A DNA stretch of 64,000 bases from Spirochaetota bacterium (GTDB lineage: Bacteria > Spirochaetota > Spirochaetia > Treponematales > UBA12059), in contig JAKPPT010000131.1 in assembly GCA_029547205.1 (NCBI GenBank), positions 1 to 64,000 of the forward strand, given 5' to 3'. Below, one piece after another: positions 35,545 to 44,285 of this stretch (positions are counted from its first letter, which is position 1; each line of letters opens with the position of its first letter). The position numbers and the translations under genes were made by a program. The notes under the pieces were generated by a model. That model made no database searches, was not told the DNA's origin, and saw only the letters and a list, made by a program, of their open reading frames with translations.

Positions 35545-36453
35545 ATGACAGTCAAGCAATTTCTGTTTATTGTAGAAATACGAACCAAAATTGTTTCTGT
35601 AAGTACTTTTTTACTTGCACTTTCATATACACTCTGGACAACAGGGTCTGTCCCTCTCCATCTTGTCATACTCACCTTTATTGCAGCGCTCTTTGTCGAT
35701 ATGGGAACCACCGGTTTTAATTCATATTTTGACTGGTATCATAACGTTGACGATCCCAAATTCAACAAAGAAGATGCGAAAGTAATAATTCACGAAGGTG
35801 TGTCCCCAGGTTCAGCGCTCATTGCAAGCATTGCATGCTGGATGGTTGCATTTGTGCCCGGTGTGATTATTACTGTGATGAGAGGGTTACCAGTTATCGC
35901 AATAGGCGCAGTTTGTCTCCTCGTCGGCTTTTTTTACTCAGCAGGTAAACGACCGATTTCCTTTACACCTTGGGGGGAATTTTTTGCCGGAGGATTTTTA
36001 GGTACCGTTTTTTTTGTTCTCTGCAACTACATTTTTACCGGAACATTTAGCGAAAAAGCCTTTCTAGTTTCTCTACCACAATCGTTCAGTATTGCCGCAA
36101 TTCTCTCTACTAATAATGCATGTGATTTTGATGGAGATAAGGCAGCTGGCAGAAAAACACTTGCTATACTAGCAGGGAAAAAACTGTCACCCTACATAAT
36201 CTACACACTTGAATTTTTATGGCTCATCTCATTGTTCATGTTAACAGCTTTTAAATATTTACCGGGTATCGTACTTCCACTGGCTACGATTGTTGCTGTT
36301 ATCGTATCGCATGAATTATACTCAATGCATATCCGCGGCTACACTCATGCTACAAAAGGACCCAATATGGGTTCTATATCAAAAATCTTTTTGCTTGAAA
36401 CTGCAGGTATCCTGGCCAGTTTCGCGCTAGATTTTTTTGTGTTCCGATCATAG
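35545..36453 (+). CDS. UbiA-family prenyltransferase (MenA-like)
   Basis: This 302-residue membrane protein has about eight or nine helices. The first Asp-rich motif is NSYFDWYHNVDDP (about residue 62), and the second is NACDFDGDKAAGRKTLA (about residue 192). The second motif is close to the MenA pattern. It would attach a polyprenyl group to an aromatic or other acceptor. No menaquinone genes are nearby, so the acceptor is unknown. The start at 35545 is set by the leaderless promoter; a longer frame from 35398 would run antisense into glgP. It contains a GGTCTGTCCC copy. Confidence 0.82.
   Translation: MTVKQFLFIVEIRTKIVSVSTFLLALSYTLWTTGSVPLHLVILTFIAALFVDMGTTGFNSYFDWYHNVDDPKFNKEDAKVIIHEGVSPGSALIASIACWMVAFVPGVIITVMRGLPVIAIGAVCLLVGFFYSAGKRPISFTPWGEFFAGGFLGTVFFVLCNYIFTGTFSEKAFLVSLPQSFSIAAILSTNNACDFDGDKAAGRKTLAILAGKKLSPYIIYTLEFLWLISLFMLTAFKYLPGIVLPLATIVAVIVSHELYSMHIRGYTHATKGPNMGSISKIFLLETAGILASFALDFFVFRS
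35645..35654 (+). repeat. GGTCTGTCCC word, copy 3
   Basis: This copy lies inside the UbiA-family gene, where it is part of codons for Gly-Ser-Val-Pro. Confidence 0.6.
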
Positions 36454-36529
36454 GCACTATACAATCACTTTTTCTAACATATTACACTATATCGAGAATA
36501 TGTATGCAAATGTTCGCATAAAGCAAGAG

Positions 36530-36558
36530 TTGCAGTCTCACTATTCTTGTATTATAAT
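36530..36558 (+). promoter_or_regulatory. Promoter of the ferredoxin-AOR operon
   Basis: TTGCAG, 17 bases, TATAAT, 38 nt before the GTG start. AGGAGG lies between them. Confidence 0.65.
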
Positions 36559-36596
36559 GTCATCGCTTATGTACGTTAGTAAAAGGAGGCGCCTCT

Positions 36597-37052
36597 GTGA
36601 TTAAATATCTTAAACTGCATCACGATAAATGTATTGGATGCATGACCTGTACCAGCACCTGTTCTAAAATGTATTATAAGGAAGAAAATCCTGCAAAATC
36701 CCGCATTGTTGTACAGGAGCAAGGCATTGGGAAATACCATCTCGTAGCCTGTGATCAGGAATGCCGAAAATGTGTAGAAGAATGCCCCACACAAGCTATA
36801 ACCGTCAACGCACAAGGTGTTGTTATGATCAACAGCAAGCTCTGTGTAGGCTGCCTTGCCTGTGTCGCGGTATGTCCCATCAATGCAATGCGTTATTTCC
36901 CCGGTCAATCAACCCCATTTAAATGTATTGCATGCGGTGCCTGCGCTAAAACATGCCCTGCAGATGCACTTGAAATTGCAGAAAAGGAAGAAAGCCCTCA
37001 GGCAAAAGAATATATTGAAGTTACCGCTCATTTACGAAAGGAGCACAAATAA
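36597..37052 (+). CDS. Polyferredoxin-like protein with four Cys-rich motifs
   Basis: This 151-residue protein has Cys groups at CIGCMTCTSTC, ECRKCVEECP, CVGCLACVAVCP and CIACGACAKTCP, room for up to four [4Fe-4S] clusters. It starts with GTG, and AGGAGG lies 7 bases upstream. Its stop overlaps the AOR start (TAATG). It is therefore probably the electron-transfer subunit of the tungsten enzyme encoded next, passing electrons between it and soluble ferredoxin. Similar small subunits are known for some AORs. Confidence 0.88.
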   Translation: MIKYLKLHHDKCIGCMTCTSTCSKMYYKEENPAKSRIVVQEQGIGKYHLVACDQECRKCVEECPTQAITVNAQGVVMINSKLCVGCLACVAVCPINAMRYFPGQSTPFKCIACGACAKTCPADALEIAEKEESPQAKEYIEVTAHLRKEHK

Positions 37053-39205
37053 TGGAACTCAATGCTGGAAAACAGTTTAAAGTACTAAAAGAAACAACAA
37101 TTGCACCAAAATCCGTTCATCGTGGTTATGCAATGAGAACGCTTTACATTAACGTCGGAACTGGTGAAATTAAAGAAAAACCAGTTTCTGAAGATATGAA
37201 AAAACGCTTTACCGGGGGTAAAGGTTTTGGGCTCAAGCTGCTCTGGGATGCAGTTAAGCCGACAACACGATGGAATGATCCTGAAAACGAAATCAATATT
37301 GCAATGGGTCCTATTTGTGGAAACACCAATTATCCCGGTTCTGGCAAGAGCCTTGTTGTTTCTCTATCACCCACAACAGGAATACCTATTGATTCGAATG
37401 TGGGCGGCTATTTTGGTCCTTACCTCAAGTTTGGCGGCTGGGATGCTCTCGAACTTCAAGGTAAAGCCGATAGTGATGTAATTGTTTTTATTGACAGCAA
37501 TACAGGTTTAATTCAAATATTGGAAGCTCCACAAAATCTGCCAGGGGACACTCATTTGCTTGCAGAAGAACTTACCCGTGCATTTGCACAGGATGAACAG
37601 GATCTTCAGGCTGTTTCAGTTGTCTCTTCAGGACGTGGAGCAGAACATACATACCTTGGACTTCTTAACTTTAGTCTATGGGATAAACGACGAAACGGTG
37701 TCCGTGTTAAACAGGCAGGCCGCGGTGGTATCGGTACCGTGTTCCGTGATAAAAAAATAAAGGCACTTGTCGTTCACTTCAAAGGTGTTCATCAAAACCT
37801 CAATGATGCGGCTGATCCGGCTGCAGTACAGCGCATTGGTCTCAAACTCCATAAGGAAATTATTGTGAATGATGACAAACAGTGCAAAATGCGCAGGCAG
37901 GGAACAGCGCACCTCATGGAAGTAATGAACGACTACGATCTCCTCCCAACAAAAAATCATCAATACGGACAGGATCCAAAAGGTCCAGAACTTGCAAGTT
38001 GGGTATGGGAAAAGCTTTTTAGCCAGAAGCTTCCTGATGGCTGCTGGTATGGTTGTACACTAGCTTGCGCTCATGCAGTCGATAACTTTGAACTTAAAAC
38101 AGGTCCTTATAAAGGAACAAAAGTTTGTGTAGATGGACCGGAGTACGAAACCGCAGCTGGCGTTGGTTCTAACATATACTGTTATGACCCGGAAGGTATT
38201 CTGGAAATTAATTTTTACTGTGATACATACGGTATTGATACAATCAGTTTTGGAACTATTACTGGCTTCCTCATGGAATGCTGGGAAAAAGGCATTATCG
38301 ATGCTTCTAAAACAGAAGGCGTTGATCTAACCTGGGGCAACTGGAAAGGTGCATGTGAAATTCTCCATAAAATGGCTGAAGGTACCGAATTCGGCAAGCT
38401 TGTCGGCAAAGGTGTTAAGTTCTTGGCTGAATATTTTGTAAATACGTATGGTGCAGATCCTCAATACATGAAAGATATTGCGCTCCATGGAAAGGGACTC
38501 GAGCAGTCACAGTACATTTCCAAAGAATCGCTTGCTCAGCAGGGTGGGTACTACCTCACCAATAAGGGTCCGCAACACGATGAAGCATGGCTCATTTTCA
38601 TGGATATGGTTAATAACATGCTTCCAACCTTTGAGAAGAAAGCAGATGCTCTGCACTACTTCCCTATGTTCCGAACATGGTTTGGACTCCAGGGTCTCTG
38701 TAAGCTCCCCTGGAACGATATTGAACCCGCTGACAATGCAAAATGGCCTGAACCAAACAAAGTCCCCGATCATGTTAAAAATTATTGCGACTTATATACA
38801 GCAATTACCGGTGAACCGCTCGATTGGGACGGACTTATCATCCAGAGCGAACGCGTCTATAATTTCCAGCGTGTATTTAACCTGAGAATGGGTCACGGTC
38901 TCCGCAATGATGATTATCCTCCATATCGGGCTATGGGTCCTGTAACACCAGAAGAGTATGAATCCCGAAAAGAGCGGTATGATAAACAACTCAGTGAAAA
39001 GCTCAATCTAAAGCCCGAAACCATGAGCACTGCAGAAAAAATTGCAGCGCTGCGAAAATACCGATTATCACAGTACGAAAGCCTTGTTGATGCTGTCTAT
39101 AAGCGCCGAGGATGGAATAACCAGGGTGTTCCAACCGTTGAACATCTCCAAAAACTTGGTATGGATCTTCCCGAAGTAATAGCAGTTGTAAAACAGCATC
39201 TTTAA
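37052..39205 (+). CDS. Aldehyde:ferredoxin oxidoreductase family (tungstopterin) enzyme
   Basis: This 717-residue enzyme of the AOR family reversibly oxidises aldehydes to acids with ferredoxin. The typical N-terminus (RTLYINVGTGEI) begins at residue 28, after an unusual leader segment. Pterin-binding-type blocks TGGKGFGLKLLWD, SNVGGYFGPYLKFGGWD and AGRGGIGTV are present. The [4Fe-4S] ligands appear as CWYGCTLAC, a C-x3-C-x3-C spacing; the Pyrococcus AOR has C-x2-C-x3-C. A later Cys in GLQGLCKLPWND is the likely fourth ligand. The substrate cannot be assigned. It is coupled to the ferredoxin gene. Confidence 0.9.
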   Translation: MELNAGKQFKVLKETTIAPKSVHRGYAMRTLYINVGTGEIKEKPVSEDMKKRFTGGKGFGLKLLWDAVKPTTRWNDPENEINIAMGPICGNTNYPGSGKSLVVSLSPTTGIPIDSNVGGYFGPYLKFGGWDALELQGKADSDVIVFIDSNTGLIQILEAPQNLPGDTHLLAEELTRAFAQDEQDLQAVSVVSSGRGAEHTYLGLLNFSLWDKRRNGVRVKQAGRGGIGTVFRDKKIKALVVHFKGVHQNLNDAADPAAVQRIGLKLHKEIIVNDDKQCKMRRQGTAHLMEVMNDYDLLPTKNHQYGQDPKGPELASWVWEKLFSQKLPDGCWYGCTLACAHAVDNFELKTGPYKGTKVCVDGPEYETAAGVGSNIYCYDPEGILEINFYCDTYGIDTISFGTITGFLMECWEKGIIDASKTEGVDLTWGNWKGACEILHKMAEGTEFGKLVGKGVKFLAEYFVNTYGADPQYMKDIALHGKGLEQSQYISKESLAQQGGYYLTNKGPQHDEAWLIFMDMVNNMLPTFEKKADALHYFPMFRTWFGLQGLCKLPWNDIEPADNAKWPEPNKVPDHVKNYCDLYTAITGEPLDWDGLIIQSERVYNFQRVFNLRMGHGLRNDDYPPYRAMGPVTPEEYESRKERYDKQLSEKLNLKPETMSTAEKIAALRKYRLSQYESLVDAVYKRRGWNNQGVPTVEHLQKLGMDLPEVIAVVKQHL

Positions 39206-39220
39206 CCATCAAAAAAAAGA

Positions 39221-39250
39221 AAAGGCTGTCCTTTTAGGGCAGCCTTTTTT
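39221..39250. terminator. Bidirectional terminator between AOR and the NUDIX gene
   Basis: AAAGGCTGTCC pairs with GGGCAGCCTTT (one G-U), with TTTTTT to the right and an A-run to the left. It can therefore serve both converging genes. Confidence 0.85.
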
Positions 39251-39265
39251 ATTACGATTTTGTTT

Positions 39266-39823
39266 TTAATGCGAATAACCTCGATAGCGCATATAAAAAA
39301 ACAGTGATGCTGTCATTAACGCGTGTCCTGCATCTTCTCCGCCTACCATATCAATTGCATCTTTTTCAGGTATGAGTACAACCTCAATTTCTTCATGTTC
39401 ATCGAGATATTGTGGCCGCACCAACGTACAATTTTCCGCTATAAATGCATGAAAATGATTGCACATAAATGCTGGGTTTGGATTTAAGACCCCAAGCGGG
39501 ACAATCATTTCGGGCTGATACCCTGTTTCTTCTACAAGCTCACGAGCAATTGCAAGCGAAGGATCTTCGCCTTTTTCGATAATCCCTCCCGGAAACTCAA
39601 GTGATACAGTATTAGTACCATGTCTGAACTGCCGTATCATAACAAACTTTCTTCCCTCCGGTGTTTCGACAACCGGAATTACGCCAGCCCAATCCAAAGA
39701 ATCAATAAGGAAAAACGTACCCTCTTTACCTTCACAAGATTTTCGCAGCACAGAGTATAGCTTAAAAATATGGCAATCCTGCAGAAGCTTACGCTCTATT
39801 TCTTCCCAGCATTGTATAATCAT
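39266..39823 (-). CDS. NUDIX hydrolase, ADP-ribose pyrophosphatase-like
   Basis: This 185-residue protein has the complete NUDIX box in GIIEKGEDPSLAIARELVEE followed by TGY, matching G-x5-E-x7-R-E-U-x-E-E-x-G-U. The upstream strand FVMIRQFRHGTNTVSLEFPGG is that of ADP-sugar pyrophosphatases. It probably cleaves ADP-ribose or related nucleotide sugars. The Met at 39823 is preferred over 39862: a TATACT hexamer lies 8 nt upstream, giving a nearly leaderless start. It diverges from the glycosyltransferase gene. Confidence 0.85.
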   Translation of the reverse strand: MIIQCWEEIERKLLQDCHIFKLYSVLRKSCEGKEGTFFLIDSLDWAGVIPVVETPEGRKFVMIRQFRHGTNTVSLEFPGGIIEKGEDPSLAIARELVEETGYQPEMIVPLGVLNPNPAFMCNHFHAFIAENCTLVRPQYLDEHEEIEVVLIPEKDAIDMVGGEDAGHALMTASLFFYMRYRGYSH

Positions 39824-39831
39824 ACATATCC

Positions 39832-39837
39832 AGTATA
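39832..39837 (-). promoter_or_regulatory. -10 element close to the NUDIX start
   Basis: The minus strand shows TATACT 8 nt before the ATG. No convincing -35 was found. Confidence 0.35.
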
Positions 39838-39883
39838 CAATGAAAATAGAATTTATGCTCATACTATATTCAGGAGTTCCTGT

Positions 39884-41044
39884 ATGGAAAAAAAGCGAGT
39901 ACTAATACTCTCTGCAAGCGTTGGAAGCGGGCACATTAGAGCAGCACAGGCTCTGGAAGAAGCATGTAACAAAAATCCGCTCATTGAAGAAGTACTCCAT
40001 ATCGACGCCCTTGAGTATACATCCTTTTTTTTGAGAAATCTCTATTCAAAAGGTTACCTTAAAGCTGTTCAGTATGTGCCAGATTTATGGGCATGGGGTT
40101 TCGAAAATACGGATGAACCATGGAAAAAGAGTCAATTTGGCATCGATATTCAAAAAGCTCAATCACAACCACTCGTAAAAAAAATTCTCACCTACAACCC
40201 TGATTTTATTATCTGCACACACTTCACACCAGCAGATATTGTTTCGAGATTAATCATGCTCGATAAGTTGCATGCAAATCTTGGAATCGTTGTAACTGAT
40301 TTCTATGTACATGCACTCTGGTTAACCGATATTTTCACACGATACTTTGTTCCCAAAATGGAAAATAAAATACACCTTAATAAATATGGTATTCCGTTGG
40401 ACAGAATTGAAGTTACCGGAATTCCTGTGATGCAGAGTTTTATACCCCCTGAAGACACGTCAGATCTTTTTAAAAAATATAATTTTGATCCTGCTATCCC
40501 AATAGTGCTTCTCTCTGCTGGAATGTTTGGCATTATGCCTGCAAAAGATATCCTCAGAATTCTCGAAAACATCCAGACACACTGTCATATTGTAATAATA
40601 TGCGGTAAAAGTGAATCATTACGCAAACAGCTTCTGGCACTTATTGAAGAAGTAAAACCACGAAACCAATACACCATTGTAGGATTTACCAATACCATGC
40701 ACGATTACCTCCACATGGCAAAAGTTTTTATTGGCAAACCTGGAGGACTAGCTACCAGTGAAGCCCTCTGTGCAGGAGTCCCTATGATAATCTGGAATCC
40801 GATACCGGGACAGGAAACATATAATGCTTACCATATTCTTGAAAACGGTGCAGGACTCTTACCGGATAACGCACTCACTATTGGCTACAAAGTTGATATG
40901 ATTTTACAGGACGAGGTGCTCTATGAACAGCTTAAGAAAAATGCTTTGAGCATTGCTCAACCAAAAGCTGCTGAAACAATTATAGAGATAATGCTCCTCA
41001 ATAATAATGAATCGCCTGTCAAAGCTTTTAAAAAGAAACAGTAA
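39884..41044 (+). CDS. Glycosyltransferase, MGDG synthase/UgtP-like (GT28)
   Basis: This 386-residue protein starts with VLILSASVGSGHIRAAQALEEA, the lipid-acceptor domain typical of monogalactosyldiacylglycerol synthase and UgtP. The C-terminal nucleotide-sugar domain has VFIGKPGGLATSEAL and GVPMIIWNPIPGQE, like MurG and related GT28 enzymes. It probably transfers glucose or galactose to diacylglycerol to make membrane glycolipids, which are abundant in spirochaetes. AGGAG lies 7 bases before the ATG at 39884. Confidence 0.88.
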   Translation: MEKKRVLILSASVGSGHIRAAQALEEACNKNPLIEEVLHIDALEYTSFFLRNLYSKGYLKAVQYVPDLWAWGFENTDEPWKKSQFGIDIQKAQSQPLVKKILTYNPDFIICTHFTPADIVSRLIMLDKLHANLGIVVTDFYVHALWLTDIFTRYFVPKMENKIHLNKYGIPLDRIEVTGIPVMQSFIPPEDTSDLFKKYNFDPAIPIVLLSAGMFGIMPAKDILRILENIQTHCHIVIICGKSESLRKQLLALIEEVKPRNQYTIVGFTNTMHDYLHMAKVFIGKPGGLATSEALCAGVPMIIWNPIPGQETYNAYHILENGAGLLPDNALTIGYKVDMILQDEVLYEQLKKNALSIAQPKAAETIIEIMLLNNNESPVKAFKKKQ

Positions 41045-41075
41045 TTTGAGACTACCAGACACTATCTAATGCGGT

Positions 41076-42506
41076 TTATATTTTGTCTATCAGCATGGAA
41101 CATTTACCAGAAGGAATAGGCAGTGTCTTTTTCTTTTTTCCGATAATGTTGATGGTAAAATAGTACAGCTTTTCAGATTCCATGTGGATTTCCCACCCTC
41201 GACCACTTTTGTTTGAAAGAATCGTTACCATGTTACGCTTGAGGCTGAGGTTATCAATACCCATAACCTCAAGATTGGGAATATTCCAGTCAACGGTTTT
41301 TCGTGGTAGTGAAACTGAAAGCCCTATGATATTTTCTATCATCATTGCAATTGTAGCTAATCCTATATAATGAAAGTACTGAGGCCGTGGCCATGCAGGT
41401 GAATCCGGATATATTGCCTTCCCTTCATTTTGTGGCTGATATGCTTCCCACACGAGCATCTTGCCAGAAGTATTTTCATTAGTATGCATGGAATCAAGGA
41501 TAAAATAGAGCAGCCTGATAGCGCTATCCCGGGCAATTTCCCACTGATCATATTTTTCGAGACCCTTGATTATCATATAGGTATATGCAGGTATTACTGA
41601 GCCCCTGCATCCCATACCGCGCTTATCATAGTCAGGATCATCCATGGAAAGCGTCGGAAAAGGATTCTCCGAGCCAAATGTTGCATGGTTTGATAGATGC
41701 TGAATGAGCCTTCCTGCACGCTCTTCATTGAGCATTTCACCTAAAAGTGGCCAGAATCCGCCTATATACTTTCTCTTAATCTGAGTTTCAGAGCCATCAA
41801 GATCATAGTAAAAACTATCTTCGTCATTCCACATCATCGAATTAATGCGGTTCTTCAATGAAAAATAGTTTCTTTTGTATATAAAACTGATCTCTTTATC
41901 ATTCAGAATATCTCCAAGCGCAGCCATGTACAAAGAATTGATAGCCATTACCGCATTAAAATCGATTGGATAGACACATTCTCCTCTCGGAAGATTAAAG
42001 AGCCCTGTGGCTGTAAGTGGTGGTGCATAGAGACCATTTTCTTTTTTGAAATTTTCTTCTATCCATGTATAATATTTACGAAGGATAGGCATAACGTCTT
42101 TTACACGTTTTTTATTAGCTGTTTTGTGAAATATATTGTATTCTGCCCAGGAAAACAGCGGCAGTCCAAGACATTCTGGATTATTGGCATCTGATATCAC
42201 CGCGCCAGTGTTGATATCATATTTAGCACGTATGGCACCATTCGGTTCCTGTTTTGCATAGAGCGCATCTAATCCATTTGAACATGAATATAATCTATTT
42301 GAATAAACAAGAAAAAAGGATGCAAAAATATGAGCATCTTGCTCTAAAATCGGGCTTTCAGGATAATAAAAAAACCGATTAGACCCGAACCCAGCAGATG
42401 CAGGTGGAGTAATCCAGCAGTCAGAAATAAGTGCCCAGGTTCTATCATAAATATCAACGAAATCTTGATCATAGAAATGTATGCCCGGGAAACCATGTTT
42501 ACTCAA
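41076..42506 (-). CDS. (alpha/alpha)6-barrel glycoside hydrolase, MGH1/GH63-like
   Basis: This 476-residue protein shows patterns of the mannosylglycerate hydrolase/GH63/trehalase barrel. Visible blocks are FYYPESPILEQDAHIFASFFLVYS, SWAEYNIFHKT, YPIDFNAVMAINSLYMAALG, MMWNDEDSFYYD and GCRGSVIPAYTYMI with WEAYQP. The longest blocks are split here only for reading. No signal peptide is present, so it acts in the cytoplasm, possibly on compatible solutes or oligosaccharides. It starts with TTG after GAGGG; no ATG is available near the conserved N-terminus. Confidence 0.8.
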   Translation of the reverse strand: MSKHGFPGIHFYDQDFVDIYDRTWALISDCWITPPASAGFGSNRFFYYPESPILEQDAHIFASFFLVYSNRLYSCSNGLDALYAKQEPNGAIRAKYDINTGAVISDANNPECLGLPLFSWAEYNIFHKTANKKRVKDVMPILRKYYTWIEENFKKENGLYAPPLTATGLFNLPRGECVYPIDFNAVMAINSLYMAALGDILNDKEISFIYKRNYFSLKNRINSMMWNDEDSFYYDLDGSETQIKRKYIGGFWPLLGEMLNEERAGRLIQHLSNHATFGSENPFPTLSMDDPDYDKRGMGCRGSVIPAYTYMIIKGLEKYDQWEIARDSAIRLLYFILDSMHTNENTSGKMLVWEAYQPQNEGKAIYPDSPAWPRPQYFHYIGLATIAMMIENIIGLSVSLPRKTVDWNIPNLEVMGIDNLSLKRNMVTILSNKSGRGWEIHMESEKLYYFTINIIGKKKKTLPIPSGKCSMLIDKI

Positions 42507-42602
42507 AATACTTAGCCCTCTATACTATGCGATGATGAGAATGACAGCAAATCTATCAAAATATAATTGGAATATCAAGTTTTGTCAAATTTTTCATTAA
42601 TT

Positions 42603-42631
42603 TTCAATACCATTCATATTGTGCCGATACT
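42603..42631 (+). promoter_or_regulatory. Promoter giving a leaderless start at 42638
   Basis: TTCAAT, 17 bases, GATACT, then 6 nt to ATG. The -35 match is weak. Confidence 0.35.
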
Positions 42632-42637
42632 AATAGT

Positions 42638-42919
42638 ATGTTGATAACCCTCTATAAACTAATTGATGAGAACGCTGTCTATATATATACAATTCATGAC
42701 CGCGATAGGTTACTGGATTATCCGTATTCTGTAACAACAAACTGGCGAAAAAATGCTGGTAAAGGAAGAGAACGAACAAAAGGGTTTACAACTGAGTATG
42801 AAAAAAACCACTACATCCAGAAAGTGTTTAATGAAAAAATCAAAGCAGGATACAAAATTCTCTATTCATTTGAAAAAAAACACGAAATTCCAATTGATTT
42901 GACAAAGTTCGCCCATTAA
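42638..42919 (+). CDS. Small hypothetical protein
   Basis: This 93-residue basic and aromatic-rich protein contains repeated Tyr and Lys residues (KKHEIPIDLTKFAH at the end). No family was recognised. Support comes from the promoter placed for leaderless translation and from its freedom from overlap with other genes. It has no Shine-Dalgarno. It could be a small conserved spirochaete protein or a chance frame. Confidence 0.45.
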   Translation: MLITLYKLIDENAVYIYTIHDRDRLLDYPYSVTTNWRKNAGKGRERTKGFTTEYEKNHYIQKVFNEKIKAGYKILYSFEKKHEIPIDLTKFAH

Positions 42920-42940
42920 TTGTTATAGGTAATACCTGTC

Positions 42941-42964
42941 CCTCAAATTCCTCCTCAAATTCCT
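42941..42964 (+). repeat. 12-bp perfect tandem duplication
   Basis: CCTCAAATTCCT occurs twice in tandem, in the intergenic stretch after the small hypothetical gene. It is immediately preceded by CTGT, so it also forms a GTCCC word. Confidence 0.7.
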
Positions 42965-43033
42965 TAATTCAATCCGCATTGTTTACCTGTAATGCAATCT
43001 AAGCTAATTATTTATAATTTTAACAGTACCTTT

Positions 43034-43390
43034 TTACTCTCCATACATGCTTCCTTTTTTTAGCCCGCTTTCATACAATTTACCACATGCCAGATACATG
43101 CTCAGTTTTGTTGTAGCAAGGAGCATACCGTTTTTTTTTGCCTCATCAACCATGTCCTGTGTTGGTAGCTTTCCTCTGACAAAAATTATTGCACTTATAT
43201 CCATGAGATGAGCTGTCCGTATTGTTTGCAGAGTAGTAAGACCCGTGAGCAGTACAGAAGAATCTTTAGCGAATGCCATGACATCACTCAATAAATCTGA
43301 ACCGCAGGCACTCATAATTTCTGTGTCGAGTAATGTTTCGCCAGTAATAATGTCTGCCTGTAGGACTTTACATATTGTTTGTAGGTTCAT
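43034..43390 (-). CDS. DRTGG-domain-like small protein
   Basis: This 118-residue soluble alpha/beta protein has the pattern of stand-alone DRTGG-domain proteins. Supporting blocks are ICKVLQADIITGET, MSACGSDLLSDVMAFAKDSSVLLTG, and AIIFVRGKLPTQDMVDEAKKNGM. The middle block is quoted only for orientation. Such proteins are often encoded beside NAD(P)-linked [FeFe]-hydrogenase or HATPase genes in clostridia; here the hydrogenase operon is 10 kb away. The function is probably regulatory and is unproven. AAAGGAAACT precedes the ATG. Confidence 0.7.
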   Translation of the reverse strand: MNLQTICKVLQADIITGETLLDTEIMSACGSDLLSDVMAFAKDSSVLLTGLTTLQTIRTAHLMDISAIIFVRGKLPTQDMVDEAKKNGMLLATTKLSMYLACGKLYESGLKKGSMYGE

Positions 43391-43463
43391 AGTTTCCTTT
43401 CATCACAGTTACTGTAATTGGTTTTCACTTACTATAATAGTACCTAAAATTACTATATTTTGC

Positions 43464-43469
43464 TATATT
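43464..43469 (+). promoter_or_regulatory. -10 element giving a leaderless start at 43476
   Basis: TATATT ends 6 nt before the ATG of the ThiF-like gene, which lacks a Shine-Dalgarno. No good -35 was seen. An alternative promoter is TTACTG-18-TATAAT at 43409-43438, which would give a leader of about 30 nt. Confidence 0.35.
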
Positions 43470-43475
43470 ATCAGC

Positions 43476-44093
43476 ATGGATAGAGAAACTATCAGAACAA
43501 TTCTCTCTCACTTTACTGTCGGCATTGGAGGTGCTGGGGGACTTGGTTCAAACTGTGCAGTAGCACTGGCACGAAGCAATATCGGCACACTCATTATTGT
43601 AGACTTTGATACCGTGTCCGAAGCAAATCTCGACCGACAGTATTTTTTCCTGCCTCAGGTTGGGCAACCAAAGGTAGCTGCGCTCAAAGATACCATTAAT
43701 ACAATCAATCCGAACGTCACTGTACAGCCATTTATAGAAAGAGTAACAAGAGATTCCATTGCTCGCCTTTTTGCTTCCTGTGATATTATTGTAGAAGCTT
43801 TTGATTCAGCAGAAACAAAGCTGATGTTTCTGGAAACCTGTATGCAATTATTCCCCGAAAAACCACTCATAACCGCTACCGGTCTTGCAGGATACGGTAA
43901 CTCAACAGGGATGAAAGTCCGAACAAGCGGCAACTTAATCATCATTGGCGATGAATCTGCTGAAGTCTCGCCTGATAATCCACCACTTGCGCCGCGTGTA
44001 GGCATCGCTGCAGCAATGCAGGCAAATGAAGCTATAGCAAAGCTTGTTGAAATTTACAGTAACGAGGAAACGTATGCGCATCGTATTAAATAA
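43476..44093 (+). CDS. thiF: ThiF-family sulfur-carrier adenylyltransferase
   Basis: This 205-residue E1-like protein has the ATP-binding GIGGAGGLGSN near the N-terminus and VDFDTVSEANLDRQYFF, which includes the conserved Asp and Arg. Then come QPKVAALKDTI and ATGLAGYGNS. It is a short form, without the C-terminal zinc and rhodanese parts of MoeB. It would adenylate the C-terminal Gly of the ThiS-like protein encoded next. The start at 43476 is chosen because the longer upstream frame overlaps the divergent DRTGG gene. It overlaps thiS by 20 bases. Confidence 0.85.
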   Translation: MDRETIRTILSHFTVGIGGAGGLGSNCAVALARSNIGTLIIVDFDTVSEANLDRQYFFLPQVGQPKVAALKDTINTINPNVTVQPFIERVTRDSIARLFASCDIIVEAFDSAETKLMFLETCMQLFPEKPLITATGLAGYGNSTGMKVRTSGNLIIIGDESAEVSPDNPPLAPRVGIAAAMQANEAIAKLVEIYSNEETYAHRIK

Positions 44094-44280
44094 TGAAACT
44101 ATCGAACTTCCGGAACACACGGAAATAAGTGTTAAAGATTTACTTGATTATAAGCAGTGGTCTTTCCCGCTCATTATTGTTAAACGCAATGGAAACCTAA
44201 TACAGCGAAATGAATGGGCTCGGACGATAATTCACGATGGGGACACAGTAGACGCTATTCATCTCGTGTCCGGAGGTTGA
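44074..44280 (+). CDS. thiS: ThiS/MoaD-like sulfur carrier protein
   Basis: This 68-residue beta-grasp protein ends with the required Gly-Gly (HLVSGG). Inside are EISVKDLLDYKQW and RNEWARTIIHDGDTVDAI, typical of ThiS. GAGG lies 6 bases before the ATG at 44074. It carries sulfur as a C-terminal thiocarboxylate for thiazole synthesis, or possibly for another cofactor. No other thiamine genes are in the window. It is paired with the overlapping ThiF-like gene. Confidence 0.85.
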   Translation: MRIVLNNETIELPEHTEISVKDLLDYKQWSFPLIIVKRNGNLIQRNEWARTIIHDGDTVDAIHLVSGG

Positions 44281-44285
44281 CCGCT

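Noticed and set aside
43245-43475. N-terminal extension of the ThiF-like frame
   Set aside because: It is antisense to the DRTGG gene. The family N-terminus begins at 43476.
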